The notes beneath the pieces are model-generated. The model saw nothing but the letters and a program-made list of their open reading frames with translations, was not told where the DNA came from and ran no database searches. A stretch of DNA of 48,952 bases from Candidatus Woesearchaeota archaeon (GTDB lineage Archaea; Nanobdellota; Nanobdellia; Woesearchaeales; ARS49). Each line of letters starts with the position of its first letter. Positions within the stretch are counted from its first letter, which is position 1. This document shows positions 23,960-31,867 of the stretch, piece after piece. The stretch lies in assembly GCA_002687275.1 (NCBI GenBank), contig NYZT01000029.1:1-48952 (forward strand), read 5' to 3'. A program made the translations under genes and the position numbers.

Positions 23960-24638
23960 ACAACTTCCTAATAACGTCAAACGTGTAGAGCATGATGGCT
24001 CGCGCTTGTTCTTTGGTGGGGTAGAAGGGTTCTTGTTTTTGGTGGACGCTGTGGATGCGTACCTGGTTGATGAGGTGGATCTGGTTGCCTAGTCCTGGGT
24101 CAATGGTGATGTTGGCCTCAGCCATTTTTCCTATCAGATTCCCCAGGCCCATGCCGGGCGCTTTCTCTAACAGGTCTTTTCCTGTTGCTTCGAAATATTT
24201 CCGGTGTAAGGCAGCCTCTAGCACCCTGCCGCACAGAATGACCGAGCTTCTGTAGGCTCCATGGCTAAAACAGATGTCGATCTCTGCCTTGTCTGCCTCT
24301 ACCTGTTCTGAGATGCCTGGCACGGTGAAGTCAGGACTCTCCGTAATGATTGGCTCTGCCATCTGGACCTGGCCGAGCTCCATGAGCGTGCTAGCGATCT
24401 TGTCTGCATCCTTTGCCTGCTGCAACGCTTCTACTAATGATTGCACTTCGGCATCTGGCATGCTGGCTGCGGCCTGCTGCAATCGTTCAATCGCGCTCCA
24501 GTACGCTTTTCTGTTTGCGTCTGCTCGCTGCTCCTCAAACTTGGTAAAACTTCCCTCTTCGCCTGCCAGCCCTGTCCTTCTCGCAGCCTCAAAGCTGACC
24601 CTGACAACCTGCAGCGCTTTTTTGAAGGCCTGCGTCAT
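23952..24638 (-). CDS. HEPN-like (DUF4145-type) protein
   Basis: 228 residues. The C-terminal 120 residues (HGAYRSSVILCGRVLEAALH, then LINQVRIHSVHQK and PTKEQARAIMLYTFDVIRKL) match the helical DUF4145/HEPN pattern. R194-I-H-S-V-H199 is an R-x4-H motif, the catalytic signature of HEPN ribonucleases. The N-terminal half is helical and could be a partner-binding region. HEPN proteins often act in RNA cleavage or defence, but a housekeeping role is possible since no toxin-antitoxin partner is adjacent. Divergent from pyrG; both promoters share the motif ACCACCGAT. TATA (tataag on the minus strand, 24663-24668) supports the ATG at 24638. Confidence 0.78.
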   Translation of the reverse strand: MTQAFKKALQVVRVSFEAARRTGLAGEEGSFTKFEEQRADANRKAYWSAIERLQQAAASMPDAEVQSLVEALQQAKDADKIASTLMELGQVQMAEPIITESPDFTVPGISEQVEADKAEIDICFSHGAYRSSVILCGRVLEAALHRKYFEATGKDLLEKAPGMGLGNLIGKMAEANITIDPGLGNQIHLINQVRIHSVHQKQEPFYPTKEQARAIMLYTFDVIRKLFS

Positions 24639-24670
24639 GACCTCTCCTAGTTTTTACAGTTCTTATACTC

Positions 24671-24742
24671 ATCGGTGGTAGAACATAACGGTTTAATACG
24701 ATTCCAAGCACTACGCTCTAACCTAGTCATTCCACCACCGAT
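24671..24742. promoter_or_regulatory. shared 9-bp motif at the divergent pyrG and HEPN-gene promoters
   Basis: ATCGGTGGT at 24671-24679 and ACCACCGAT at 24734-24742 are exact inverted copies. Read in each gene's direction both give ACCACCGAT placed 3-5 bp before TATAA, so each promoter has the element in the same position. The 136-bp gap also contains a TATA-like ggtttaatacg (24690-24700) with no matching gene. Confidence 0.55.
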
Positions 24743-24774
24743 ATCGCTATAAAGGTGTGTGCTGTGTCATAATC

Positions 24775-26475
24775 GTGACAAACTATATCGTCGTAGCTGG
24801 TGGAGTGATGAGCGGGGTAGGAAAGGGCATCGCTGCTGCTAGCATAGGAAAAATCCTGCAAAACTATGGCTATTCTGTCACCGCGGTCAAGATTGACCCG
24901 TACATCAACTGCGACGCAGGCACCATGCGACCCACAGAACACGGAGAGGTATGGGTCACCATGGACGGTGGAGAGATAGACCAAGACCTAGGAAACTATG
25001 AGCGCTTTCTGGGATTTCCCATACCCCGGCTCAACAACATCACGACAGGCCAGATCTACAAATCCCTCATTGGCAGAGAACGCAAGGGCGATTTCTTAGG
25101 ACAGACCGTGCAGTTCATCCCGCACGTGATTGACGAGATCAAAAAACGCGTGTGTGATGCTGGCAAGGGTTTTGACTTCGTCATCGTGGAAGTGGGGGGA
25201 ACTATAGGAGACTATGAGAACCTGCCATTCATGTTCGCCATGAAGAGTCTTGAGCGAGAGATAGGACATGAACACGTAGCGTATGCACTCATAACCTACC
25301 TTCCGGTGCCAGGAAACATTGGTGAGATGAAAACTAAACCGACACAGACAGCCATACGATTGCTGTCCGAGTACGGCATCTTCCCTGACTTCATCTTGTG
25401 CAGGGCAGACCTGGATCTGGATGACGTGCGCAAGGGAAAGATCGAGACGTACGCAAACATTAGCTCAGAAAACATCATCAGCGCGCCAGACGTCAAGAGC
25501 ATCTATGAGGTTCCACTAAACTTTGAGCGACAGCATCTAGGGATGAAATTGCTAAAAAAGTTTGGCATCCAACCAAAACAAGTCATCAGCTGGGATGAGT
25601 GGCAGCAGCGAGTGCGACTGATCCTTGAGCCAGCAAAAAAAATCAACGTCGCCATCGTGGGCAAGTATGTAAGCACAGGAAAATTCACGCTCAAAGATTC
25701 CTACATCAGCATCTACGAAAGCCTCACCCATGCTGGAGCAGAGAATGACGTGGGCATGAACGTTGCATTCGTTGACGCAGAGGACCTTCCTGATCTTTCC
25801 CAGTTTGACGGCATCCTCGTGCCTGGCGGGTTCGGCACGACAGGTGTTAACGGAAAGCTGCAAGCCATCCAGTTCGCCAGAGAAAACGACGTGCCGTACC
25901 TAGGATTGTGCTATGGCATGCAGTTAGCCGTGGTAGAGTTTGCCCAGAACGTTTGCTCATTGCAAGCGCACTCCGCGGAGATAGATCCTAACGTTCCGGA
26001 CAAGGTCATAGACCTCATGCCCGAGCAGGGCAAGGTTGAAGAAAAAGGAGGCACCATGCGGTTGGGTGGCTATGTTGCCAACCTGTTACAAAACTCGTTA
26101 GTGCATTCCTTGTATGTCAAGCGCATGAAAGAGGATGCTGAGGAAGTAAAAAAGCTGCCCACGGCACGACAGGGCATGGTGGGCAGGAATCCTGTCATCG
26201 AAATCCATCGTCATAGATACGAGGTCAACCCTGACTATCTGACCAAACTCCAAGATCGAGGTCTTGTCATCAGTGGCTATCACAAACGAGTGGATGGCAC
26301 CATGCTTGCCGAGTTCATCGAACTCCCCCACCATCCTTTCTTTGTGGGCACCCAGGCACATCCTGAGTTTAGGAGCAACCTCCTGAACCCAGCACCCTTG
26401 TTTTCTGGATTTGTTCGCGCCTGTCTAAACAAAAAACAAAAAATCGAGACCGTCCAAGAGCCAGGGGCCGCGTAG
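24775..26475 (+). CDS. pyrG: CTP synthase
   Basis: Makes CTP from UTP, ATP and glutamine. 566 residues. The N-terminal amidoligase domain has YIVVAGGVMSGVGKG and DPYINCDAGTM; the C-terminal class I glutamine amidotransferase has C379 in LGLCYGMQLA and the His-Glu pair in AHPEF. The GTG at 24775 is selected because the TATA box (gctataaag, 24746-24754) is 25 bp upstream and family proteins begin with such a sequence; an upstream GTG at 24757 is not needed. A shared promoter motif links its control to the divergent HEPN gene. Confidence 0.96.
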   Translation: MTNYIVVAGGVMSGVGKGIAAASIGKILQNYGYSVTAVKIDPYINCDAGTMRPTEHGEVWVTMDGGEIDQDLGNYERFLGFPIPRLNNITTGQIYKSLIGRERKGDFLGQTVQFIPHVIDEIKKRVCDAGKGFDFVIVEVGGTIGDYENLPFMFAMKSLEREIGHEHVAYALITYLPVPGNIGEMKTKPTQTAIRLLSEYGIFPDFILCRADLDLDDVRKGKIETYANISSENIISAPDVKSIYEVPLNFERQHLGMKLLKKFGIQPKQVISWDEWQQRVRLILEPAKKINVAIVGKYVSTGKFTLKDSYISIYESLTHAGAENDVGMNVAFVDAEDLPDLSQFDGILVPGGFGTTGVNGKLQAIQFARENDVPYLGLCYGMQLAVVEFAQNVCSLQAHSAEIDPNVPDKVIDLMPEQGKVEEKGGTMRLGGYVANLLQNSLVHSLYVKRMKEDAEEVKKLPTARQGMVGRNPVIEIHRHRYEVNPDYLTKLQDRGLVISGYHKRVDGTMLAEFIELPHHPFFVGTQAHPEFRSNLLNPAPLFSGFVRACLNKKQKIETVQEPGAA

Positions 26476-26519
26476 TGTATAAACGAAAGGTTTAAATATT
26501 TGTAGTGTATAGTCCTTTT

Positions 26520-27416
26520 ATGGTGTTCGTACGTAAGATAAAGGGATATTACGTGCTCGCTCACTCCGTGCGTGAGGGTGCTAAAGTAGTACAAAAAACA
26601 AGGTATCTCGGTAAAAACCTTCCTTCCAAGCAGCAGCTGGAGATCCTTAAGCGCACATTCCTGCAGGATATGCGTAGCCCTAAGAACATCTACCTCTCGC
26701 AAGAAGATCTGGCCAAGATTGAGGAGAAAAAGAAGAGGTATGAGTGCGAACTCAAGAGGCTGACAGGCCTGGAACGGACAAAAAGATTTGAGCAGTTTAT
26801 GATTCGGTACACGTATGATAGCAGTAAGCTGTCAGGGGTAGATGTAACGCTCCGCCAAACCTACCTCATACTTAAGGACGGCCGCATTCCAAAAGGATTC
26901 ACTAATCTCAAAACCGCCAAGGAACTTGAGAATCATGAGCGGGGCGTGGTGGCCATAACAAAATACGAAGGCACATTAACCATTGCATTCATGAAGAAAT
27001 TACACAAGATCCTCTTTATCGGTGTAGAGGACGAGATTGCTGGAAAGACGAGGGATGAGCTGAAGAGAAATGTGCGCATAGGCGGAACAACGTATGTGCC
27101 CCCAAGATGGAACGTGTTGGCCAAGGAGCTCAACACTTTTTTTGGGTGGTATAAGACGGAGAACCGAAAGTTGCATCCTCTGGAACTCGCTGCGCTGGTC
27201 CATATCAAGATAATCTCTCTACAGCCGTTTGCAGATGGGAACAGTCGCCTCGCCCGATTGCTCATGAACTGGATATTGTGGAAGAAAAAATATCCTCTCA
27301 TTGACATTCCTGCCGAAGACCTAGAAAAGTATTATGACGTGTTGGATACGTACCAGATTGAAAAGAATGAGAATCCGTTCGTACGTTACATCGTAAGGAA
27401 GTTCCTTAGCGCTTAG
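26520..27416 (+). CDS. Fic-family protein with degenerate active-site motif
   Basis: Fic proteins transfer AMP or other groups to target hydroxyls. 298 residues: an N-terminal module FVRKIKGYYVLAHSVREGAK...YLGK (1-35), helices, then the Fic fold with TYDSSKLSGVDV near 100 and Q235-P-F-A-D-G-N-S-R243. The canonical motif is HPFxDGNGR, so the catalytic His is Gln and the last Gly is Ser. In the usual inhibitory position SSxIEG the Glu is Ser. The protein is otherwise intact, so it may be a non-AMPylating Fic or a binding protein. TATA box tttaaatattt (26491-26501) gives a leaderless ATG; stop shared with nreA in a TTAG tetramer. Confidence 0.82.
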   Translation: MVFVRKIKGYYVLAHSVREGAKVVQKTRYLGKNLPSKQQLEILKRTFLQDMRSPKNIYLSQEDLAKIEEKKKRYECELKRLTGLERTKRFEQFMIRYTYDSSKLSGVDVTLRQTYLILKDGRIPKGFTNLKTAKELENHERGVVAITKYEGTLTIAFMKKLHKILFIGVEDEIAGKTRDELKRNVRIGGTTYVPPRWNVLAKELNTFFGWYKTENRKLHPLELAALVHIKIISLQPFADGNSRLARLLMNWILWKKKYPLIDIPAEDLEKYYDVLDTYQIEKNENPFVRYIVRKFLSA

Positions 27417-28555
27417 AACGACAATAGGTTCATCTGCGTCTCTTTCAGTATCTTTGAGTGATTGAATAGCTCGCCCAGGTCAAAGCCGTGGTGCTCCTGG
27501 ACTAATCGTTTTGCGTACGCGAGCATGCTTTCCTTGTTCGGAAAACCAATCGCTTGTTGGGAGAGCGCGTGTCTTGTGGCTTCTCTTGTCACCCAGACTC
27601 CTAGAGGGGTGTCGTAGGCAGGCGTCACGAAACGAAACACAAGCACGCTGGCTTGGCGCTTCAATTCTGCTAGCTTTTCTGTGATGGCCAACCTTACGCT
27701 GTAGTACCCTCCTGTGCAGTTTTCTGCGTATCTTGATCTTCCTCTAAACCCTTCGTAGTCTGTGCTGACCTCTAGGCGTTGTTTGGCTGGCAGCATCATC
27801 TCGAATAGTTCGTACTGCCATCGTTCTGGAAGCATCATGACGAGGTAGTGGTTGCCTAGGTAGCTGCCGTAGTACATTTGGTAGTCTGCGGTGGACTGTT
27901 CTTTGAGGTTTTTGAGCACGTGCTTGGCGAGCATGTCGTCTGTCGCTGTTATGCTCCACCTCGTGGGTACCAATTTTTTGGCTAGTCCTAGCGTGCCCAC
28001 GCTTAATATTCTGCTGAGGTAGTGCTCGTCAAAGCCTGCGTTGTACAAGGTTTCTATCTGTTCAACACTTTTCAACTCATCATGAACTACCTTGTCGACC
28101 TTGGTGGGGATTTTTGCGTTGCTCGTGAGCTTTATCTTGCTGAGTTCTGCGCTTGGCCCTGTTGGGGCTGCGACGTCGTCTGTTGCTAGGCTCCAGTGCG
28201 GTTTTTTCTTTAGCTGCACCTCCACATCCACCGGTCGCATGGCCAACGCGGTCAGCTGTGCGAACTCTACTGGCTCGTGCACCTTTGTCTTTACCTGGCT
28301 GTTGACCAGTGCGCCTCGAAAGCCTACCACTTCGTTTGTGCCGTAGTTTTCGTGGTGCCAGTATCGTGGAGCATCATACTGCCAGGTGTGCTGTCCTTGT
28401 TCTGGCGGGCACAACAATCCTACGTTGACGTGGGGGTAGCCGTACCGGCCGACAAAAGGGGCGGGTGCTGAAGCTTGGAACTTTTCCCCCAATCCCTTCA
28501 TCTTTTGGAACTTCACGTCTGTCTTCAGTATTTCCTGCCATTTCTTGACGAGCAT
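27413..28555 (-). CDS. nreA: DNA repair protein NreA with C-terminal PCNA-interaction box
   Basis: Archaeal Nre proteins act with PCNA in DNA damage tolerance. 380 residues. Conserved blocks include PAPFVGRYGYPHVNVGLLCP near 34, WHHENYG and FRGALVNSQVK, and VPTRWSITATDDMLA near 200. The last seven residues, QMNLLSF, fit a PIP box (QxxLxxF), as in other Nre proteins. TATA element aatttaatact (28576-28586) places the ATG at 28555 26 bp downstream. Convergent with the Fic gene, overlapping by 4 nt. Confidence 0.88.
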   Translation of the reverse strand: MLVKKWQEILKTDVKFQKMKGLGEKFQASAPAPFVGRYGYPHVNVGLLCPPEQGQHTWQYDAPRYWHHENYGTNEVVGFRGALVNSQVKTKVHEPVEFAQLTALAMRPVDVEVQLKKKPHWSLATDDVAAPTGPSAELSKIKLTSNAKIPTKVDKVVHDELKSVEQIETLYNAGFDEHYLSRILSVGTLGLAKKLVPTRWSITATDDMLAKHVLKNLKEQSTADYQMYYGSYLGNHYLVMMLPERWQYELFEMMLPAKQRLEVSTDYEGFRGRSRYAENCTGGYYSVRLAITEKLAELKRQASVLVFRFVTPAYDTPLGVWVTREATRHALSQQAIGFPNKESMLAYAKRLVQEHHGFDLGELFNHSKILKETQMNLLSF

Positions 28556-28601
28556 CCCCTCCCCAAGACACCACAGAATTTAATACTTACGCACCGAAAT
28601 G

Positions 28602-28660
28602 ATTAAATACTCCAATGTTTGGCGTAGACAATATACCCTCGCGAGGGTAGGAGGATTACC
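28602..28660 (+). promoter_or_regulatory. promoter, palindromic leader and Shine-Dalgarno of the helical-protein gene
   Basis: TATA gattaaatact (28602-28612) predicts transcription start near 28633, giving a leader of about 28 nt, exceptional in this window. A perfect 14-bp palindrome ACCCTCGCGAGGGT (28635-28648) is followed directly by GGAGG (28650-28654) and the ATG at 28661. The palindrome could form a hairpin next to the ribosome site or be a DNA operator at the transcription start. Confidence 0.6.
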
Positions 28661-29791
28661 ATGGGCATATTAAAGGCACTTTTGAAAGAACGAGCAGTAT
28701 CCTTGGAGAAGGTCGATACAAAATACATAGACGCTTCATTTCGACAAGGCATTCTGGATGTAGAGAAATCTATTGCTGATGAAACTGGCGAGATTGGTGC
28801 TATATCCACTGCCGCTGCGGCTAAGGCTGCGGCTTTTGGCAATTTGAAATCCCAGGCAAAACAAATGGCTTTGGATCGTCAAGCAGAAGACAGGGCTGAG
28901 AAAGTGGGCGTCTCTGTCATCGGAGCAATCTCCGCGCTGACAGATGCCGCAGTTAATGATGCAGTCGAAACCGTTAGGGATGTAGGAAATGTCATTGTTA
29001 TGCTCTTTAGGCCAGGTATTAGCTTTGCAGAGTATATGATTGCTTTCGCTAAGATCAACAAGGCGTATCAAACGCGAATGGCTAAGCACAGAGAGCACTT
29101 GGCGAAGCAAACCGAACAAGTCAGGAGTGAAGCAGATGCGTTAGCTGAGGCCATAGTCAAGCAATGGAAAGTCGTAAAAAAGGTCAATGCCGTTGTCCCT
29201 AAGGCAGCAGCAGTGACTGCAGCATTAACAACCGGTCAGGGCTTCGACCGTTTCTTAAATGCCGCGAAAGCTCAGGATGCAGACGTTGCAAGCCTGCTGA
29301 CGAATGCGAGGAACTTCATAACAAATTCGCAGTCTCGCATCAAGGCTATTGAAAATGAGATCCAACGAGTAGAAGCTGAATACCAGCCGTTTATTGACGC
29401 AACTGAAAGAGCGCGGACTGCTAGGTCAGACGAAGAAAGGAAAGTTGCTCTCGCAAAGGCGGTGGCAGCTGCTAAGAAATTCTGGAATGCTTTCAAGGCT
29501 AACCAGATCGCACAGGATTGGCAGCTTTTCAAGCAGGGGATAAACCAGGTTAGAAGCCGTCTAGCACAAATCCAGGCTTCAACTGTGAACCGCTTTTATC
29601 CTGCAGACCCTTCTTGTGCAGAGTTACGTACTGCGCAGGCAAACGAGCGAGACGCGCTCATCGCGGTCTTGTTGCGAATTAGGACACAGCAAAGACAGTT
29701 GGGTCAGCTAGGCGCGGTATCGGGTAATGTGTCCACTGCGAACGGCAATGCGTTGCACCAAGCAATAACCGCACTTCGTCAAGTGCAATAA
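28661..29791 (+). CDS. hypothetical alpha-helical protein, 376 aa
   Basis: Ala/Lys/Gln-rich and nearly all helical, with heptad-like stretches (RIKAIENEIQRVEAEYQPFI; AVAAAKKFWNAFKANQIAQD), suggesting coiled coil. One amphipathic-hydrophobic stretch (VIVMLFRPGISFAEYMIAFA, about 110-130) could touch a membrane. No cysteine pairs in zinc spacing. Not recognised. It is one of only two genes here with a clear Shine-Dalgarno and leader, and its coding style looks different from its neighbours, which could mean horizontal transfer or special regulation. 9 bp separate its stop from the next, convergent gene. Confidence 0.78.
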   Translation: MGILKALLKERAVSLEKVDTKYIDASFRQGILDVEKSIADETGEIGAISTAAAAKAAAFGNLKSQAKQMALDRQAEDRAEKVGVSVIGAISALTDAAVNDAVETVRDVGNVIVMLFRPGISFAEYMIAFAKINKAYQTRMAKHREHLAKQTEQVRSEADALAEAIVKQWKVVKKVNAVVPKAAAVTAALTTGQGFDRFLNAAKAQDADVASLLTNARNFITNSQSRIKAIENEIQRVEAEYQPFIDATERARTARSDEERKVALAKAVAAAKKFWNAFKANQIAQDWQLFKQGINQVRSRLAQIQASTVNRFYPADPSCAELRTAQANERDALIAVLLRIRTQQRQLGQLGAVSGNVSTANGNALHQAITALRQVQ

Positions 29792-29800
29792 TTTTTTTCT

Positions 29801-30550
29801 TTAAATTAAACTTAGTACTGGTCGTTTAGGTTGGTGGCTGTGTCCTGCGGCTTCTGCCCAATACGCCGAGAAACCCTGACGGATGAGACCTGCTGCTCCG
29901 GGGATATTTTCTGCTCTAAGAACAAGCTCTTGCTCGTTGATTCCGTTTTCTTCACACACGCCCACGACATTCTTCCAAACGATAGGAACATCTTCTGGAT
30001 CTGTGCAAGCTGCTGCTCTATCTAGTGCATAGTCAATGGCGAGCCATTCTTCATCCCTTCCAGAACCGGCTAATGTTAGAAGAGCGTCCGCGGATTGTTG
30101 CATGCCCTTTCGCTCTCTAACCAAGGCATGGTATTGATCAAAGGTGTGTGGGGGTATTCTCTTTTCGTCTAGGAGAAGTTCGTTTAGCTCGCCAAAATCG
30201 TCCACCTGGATTACGTCGATGCCCTCAAGCACCTCGATGAGAGTTGCAGGGGCAGGACGGGTTATCCCATCATTTGGACTGGTTAACCACCTGCCTACCG
30301 TTTGTACTATTCCCTTCTTGCGGTATCCTGGATGGGCCACTCGCGCTAGATACGTGTTTAGCATGCTTGCCCAGTTTTGTTGACCGATCTCCGACAGTGG
30401 CTCGACGTCCTGGATTACCTGCCTATAGTGGCGGAAGAACGCATATGCCTTGGCAAAATGCACTTGTGGACTCATATCAGGAAAATTCTTATAATCCGAT
30501 TTTGGAAACAACGCTTTTTCGTCTGATTTAGTGAATAGTTCCGTCCCCAT
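29801..30550 (-). CDS. hypothetical protein, 249 aa
   Basis: Not recognised. Soluble, mostly helical (HFAKAYAFFRHYRQVIQDVE, then ELVLRAENIPGAAGLIRQGF), acidic, with no signal peptide. A central segment reads like a helical repeat (EEWLAIDYALDRAAACTDPE). TATA box gccttttaaagg (30568-30579) supports the ATG at 30550, so it is transcribed alone. Convergent with the 28661 helical protein and separated by 9 bp; the two unknowns may be related in function, but nothing in sequence proves it. Confidence 0.72.
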   Translation of the reverse strand: MGTELFTKSDEKALFPKSDYKNFPDMSPQVHFAKAYAFFRHYRQVIQDVEPLSEIGQQNWASMLNTYLARVAHPGYRKKGIVQTVGRWLTSPNDGITRPAPATLIEVLEGIDVIQVDDFGELNELLLDEKRIPPHTFDQYHALVRERKGMQQSADALLTLAGSGRDEEWLAIDYALDRAAACTDPEDVPIVWKNVVGVCEENGINEQELVLRAENIPGAAGLIRQGFSAYWAEAAGHSHQPKRPVLSLI

Positions 30551-30601
30551 ACAGTTACTAGTGGAATAAGCCTTTTAAAGGTGACCTATAGAGTGCATAT
30601 G

Positions 30602-30757
30602 TCATAGCTTGACTGCTATGGGCTCGCTCTCTTGGTAGTGGGGCTCGTCTTTTGCGTCTTTCCTGAACTGGCTGCAGGACTTCTTGCTCTCCCAGAAAAA
30701 CCAGCATTTCCTGCCAAACGTCTTAAAACTCCGGCATCCTTGACAGACAACACTCAT
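30602..30757 (-). CDS. small cysteine-rich protein, 51 aa
   Basis: Sequence MSVVCQGCRSFKTFGRKCW... with C5, C8, C18 and C28, a CxxC pair and two single cysteines suited to a small zinc site, followed by an aromatic FFWESKK stretch and a charged tail. No family named. Translation from the ATG at 30757 runs 51 codons to a TGA at 30602. A TATA box (half of the mirrored element at 30780-30788) is 27 bp upstream, the leaderless spacing. It is divergent from the DHH gene. Confidence 0.7.
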   Translation of the reverse strand: MSVVCQGCRSFKTFGRKCWFFWESKKSCSQFRKDAKDEPHYQESEPIAVKL

Positions 30758-30779
30758 GAGCGTTTTAACCCGGTTTACT

Positions 30780-30803
30780 CTTAAAAAGGTAACGCTTTTT
30801 AAG
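30780..30803. promoter_or_regulatory. mirrored pair of TATA boxes
   Basis: CTTAAAAAG (30780-30788) and CTTTTTAAG (30795-30803) are exact inverted copies 6 bp apart. One serves the minus-strand small protein (start 30757), the other the plus-strand DHH gene (start 30824); each TATA lies 25-27 bp from its start. Confidence 0.6.
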
Positions 30804-30823
30804 CACGCTTGGTTCTGCGTTTT

Positions 30824-31834
30824 ATGCTTACCAAAGAAGAAATAGCCATCCTAGGAAAGGCAATAGAATCTGCACAGAGACCTTTCGTGTTCTTCCATGA
30901 CGATCCAGACGGACTGGCAAGCTTTTTGTTGCTGTACAGGAAAATACAGCGAGGAAAGGGGTATCCCTTGAAGGCAGCCCCCAATCTTACAACTGATTAT
31001 TCCCATCTTTCTGGAGATTACGGCGCAGACAGCGTCTTTATCCTCGACATAGCCATGGCAGACCAAGCATTCCTAGACTCCCTAAAACTCCCCACGATAT
31101 GGGTAGACCATCATGTATTACAATCGCCCAAAAATGTCACCTATCTCAACCCCCAAGCAAGAAAAAAGAACATACCAACACCTGCGTTGTTGTGGCCGCT
31201 GGCAAGAAAGGAAGATCTTTGGATCGCCACGGTTGGCTGTGTAGGAGACTGGCACGTTCCTAGCTTTGCAAAAGAGTGCAAAAAACAGTATCCCTACCTG
31301 TTTGGCAAGATGACCATCGAGGAGCTGTTGTTCAACAGCAAGATTGGCGTGTTAGCAAGAGTGTTCTCCTTCTGTCTTAAAGGGTCTACCTCCGACGTGA
31401 ACACCAACGTTAAGATCCTTACGAGGATACAAGATCCTAAAGAAATCCTAGAACAGACAACCCCCCAAGGAAAATACATCTGGCGATACTACACAAAGAT
31501 CAACGTCCAGTACGAACGTCTTAGGGAGGAAGCCCTAAAATCCGTAAAAGACGACCCCTTGCTGGTTTTTACTTATGGAGATGATCGGTTGAGTCTGACT
31601 AAGGATCTAGCAAACGAGCTCCTAGCCAAATATCCTGACAAAATCATTGTTTTGGGGAGAAGAAAGTCAGGCGAGGTGCGCTGCTCCTTGCGTTCTGGCG
31701 AAAAAATCAACGTCCGCGAGAGGCTCATGAGGGCCCTGGCCAAGGTAGAAGGTAGAGGTGGCGGCCACGAACAAGCGTGCGGTTGCGCCATAAAAGAAGA
31801 AGACTTTGAGCGGTTCCTCGACGAATTACGGTGA
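30824..31834 (+). CDS. DHH-family phosphoesterase (RecJ-like)
   Basis: 336 residues. Motifs of the DHH superfamily: HDDPDGLAS near residue 25, ILDIAMAD, WVDHHV (the DHH motif) and C-terminal GGGHEQACGCAI (DHHA1 nucleotide-binding domain). Such proteins are Mn-dependent nucleases or cyclic-dinucleotide or nanoRNA phosphodiesterases; archaeal members include GINS-associated nuclease and single-stranded exonucleases. Substrate cannot be decided here. The ATG at 30824 fits a TATA box at 30795-30803. The next gene has its own TATA at 31836-31844. Confidence 0.88.
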   Translation: MLTKEEIAILGKAIESAQRPFVFFHDDPDGLASFLLLYRKIQRGKGYPLKAAPNLTTDYSHLSGDYGADSVFILDIAMADQAFLDSLKLPTIWVDHHVLQSPKNVTYLNPQARKKNIPTPALLWPLARKEDLWIATVGCVGDWHVPSFAKECKKQYPYLFGKMTIEELLFNSKIGVLARVFSFCLKGSTSDVNTNVKILTRIQDPKEILEQTTPQGKYIWRYYTKINVQYERLREEALKSVKDDPLLVFTYGDDRLSLTKDLANELLAKYPDKIIVLGRRKSGEVRCSLRSGEKINVRERLMRALAKVEGRGGGHEQACGCAIKEEDFERFLDELR

Positions 31835-31867
31835 ATTTTATAAATCTGCGCTTTCTTATATGCCTGA

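Noticed and set aside
24690-24700. Third TATA-like element ggtttaatacg between pyrG and the HEPN gene
   Set aside because: No open frame or RNA structure starts 25-27 bp away on either strand, so no product can be supported.
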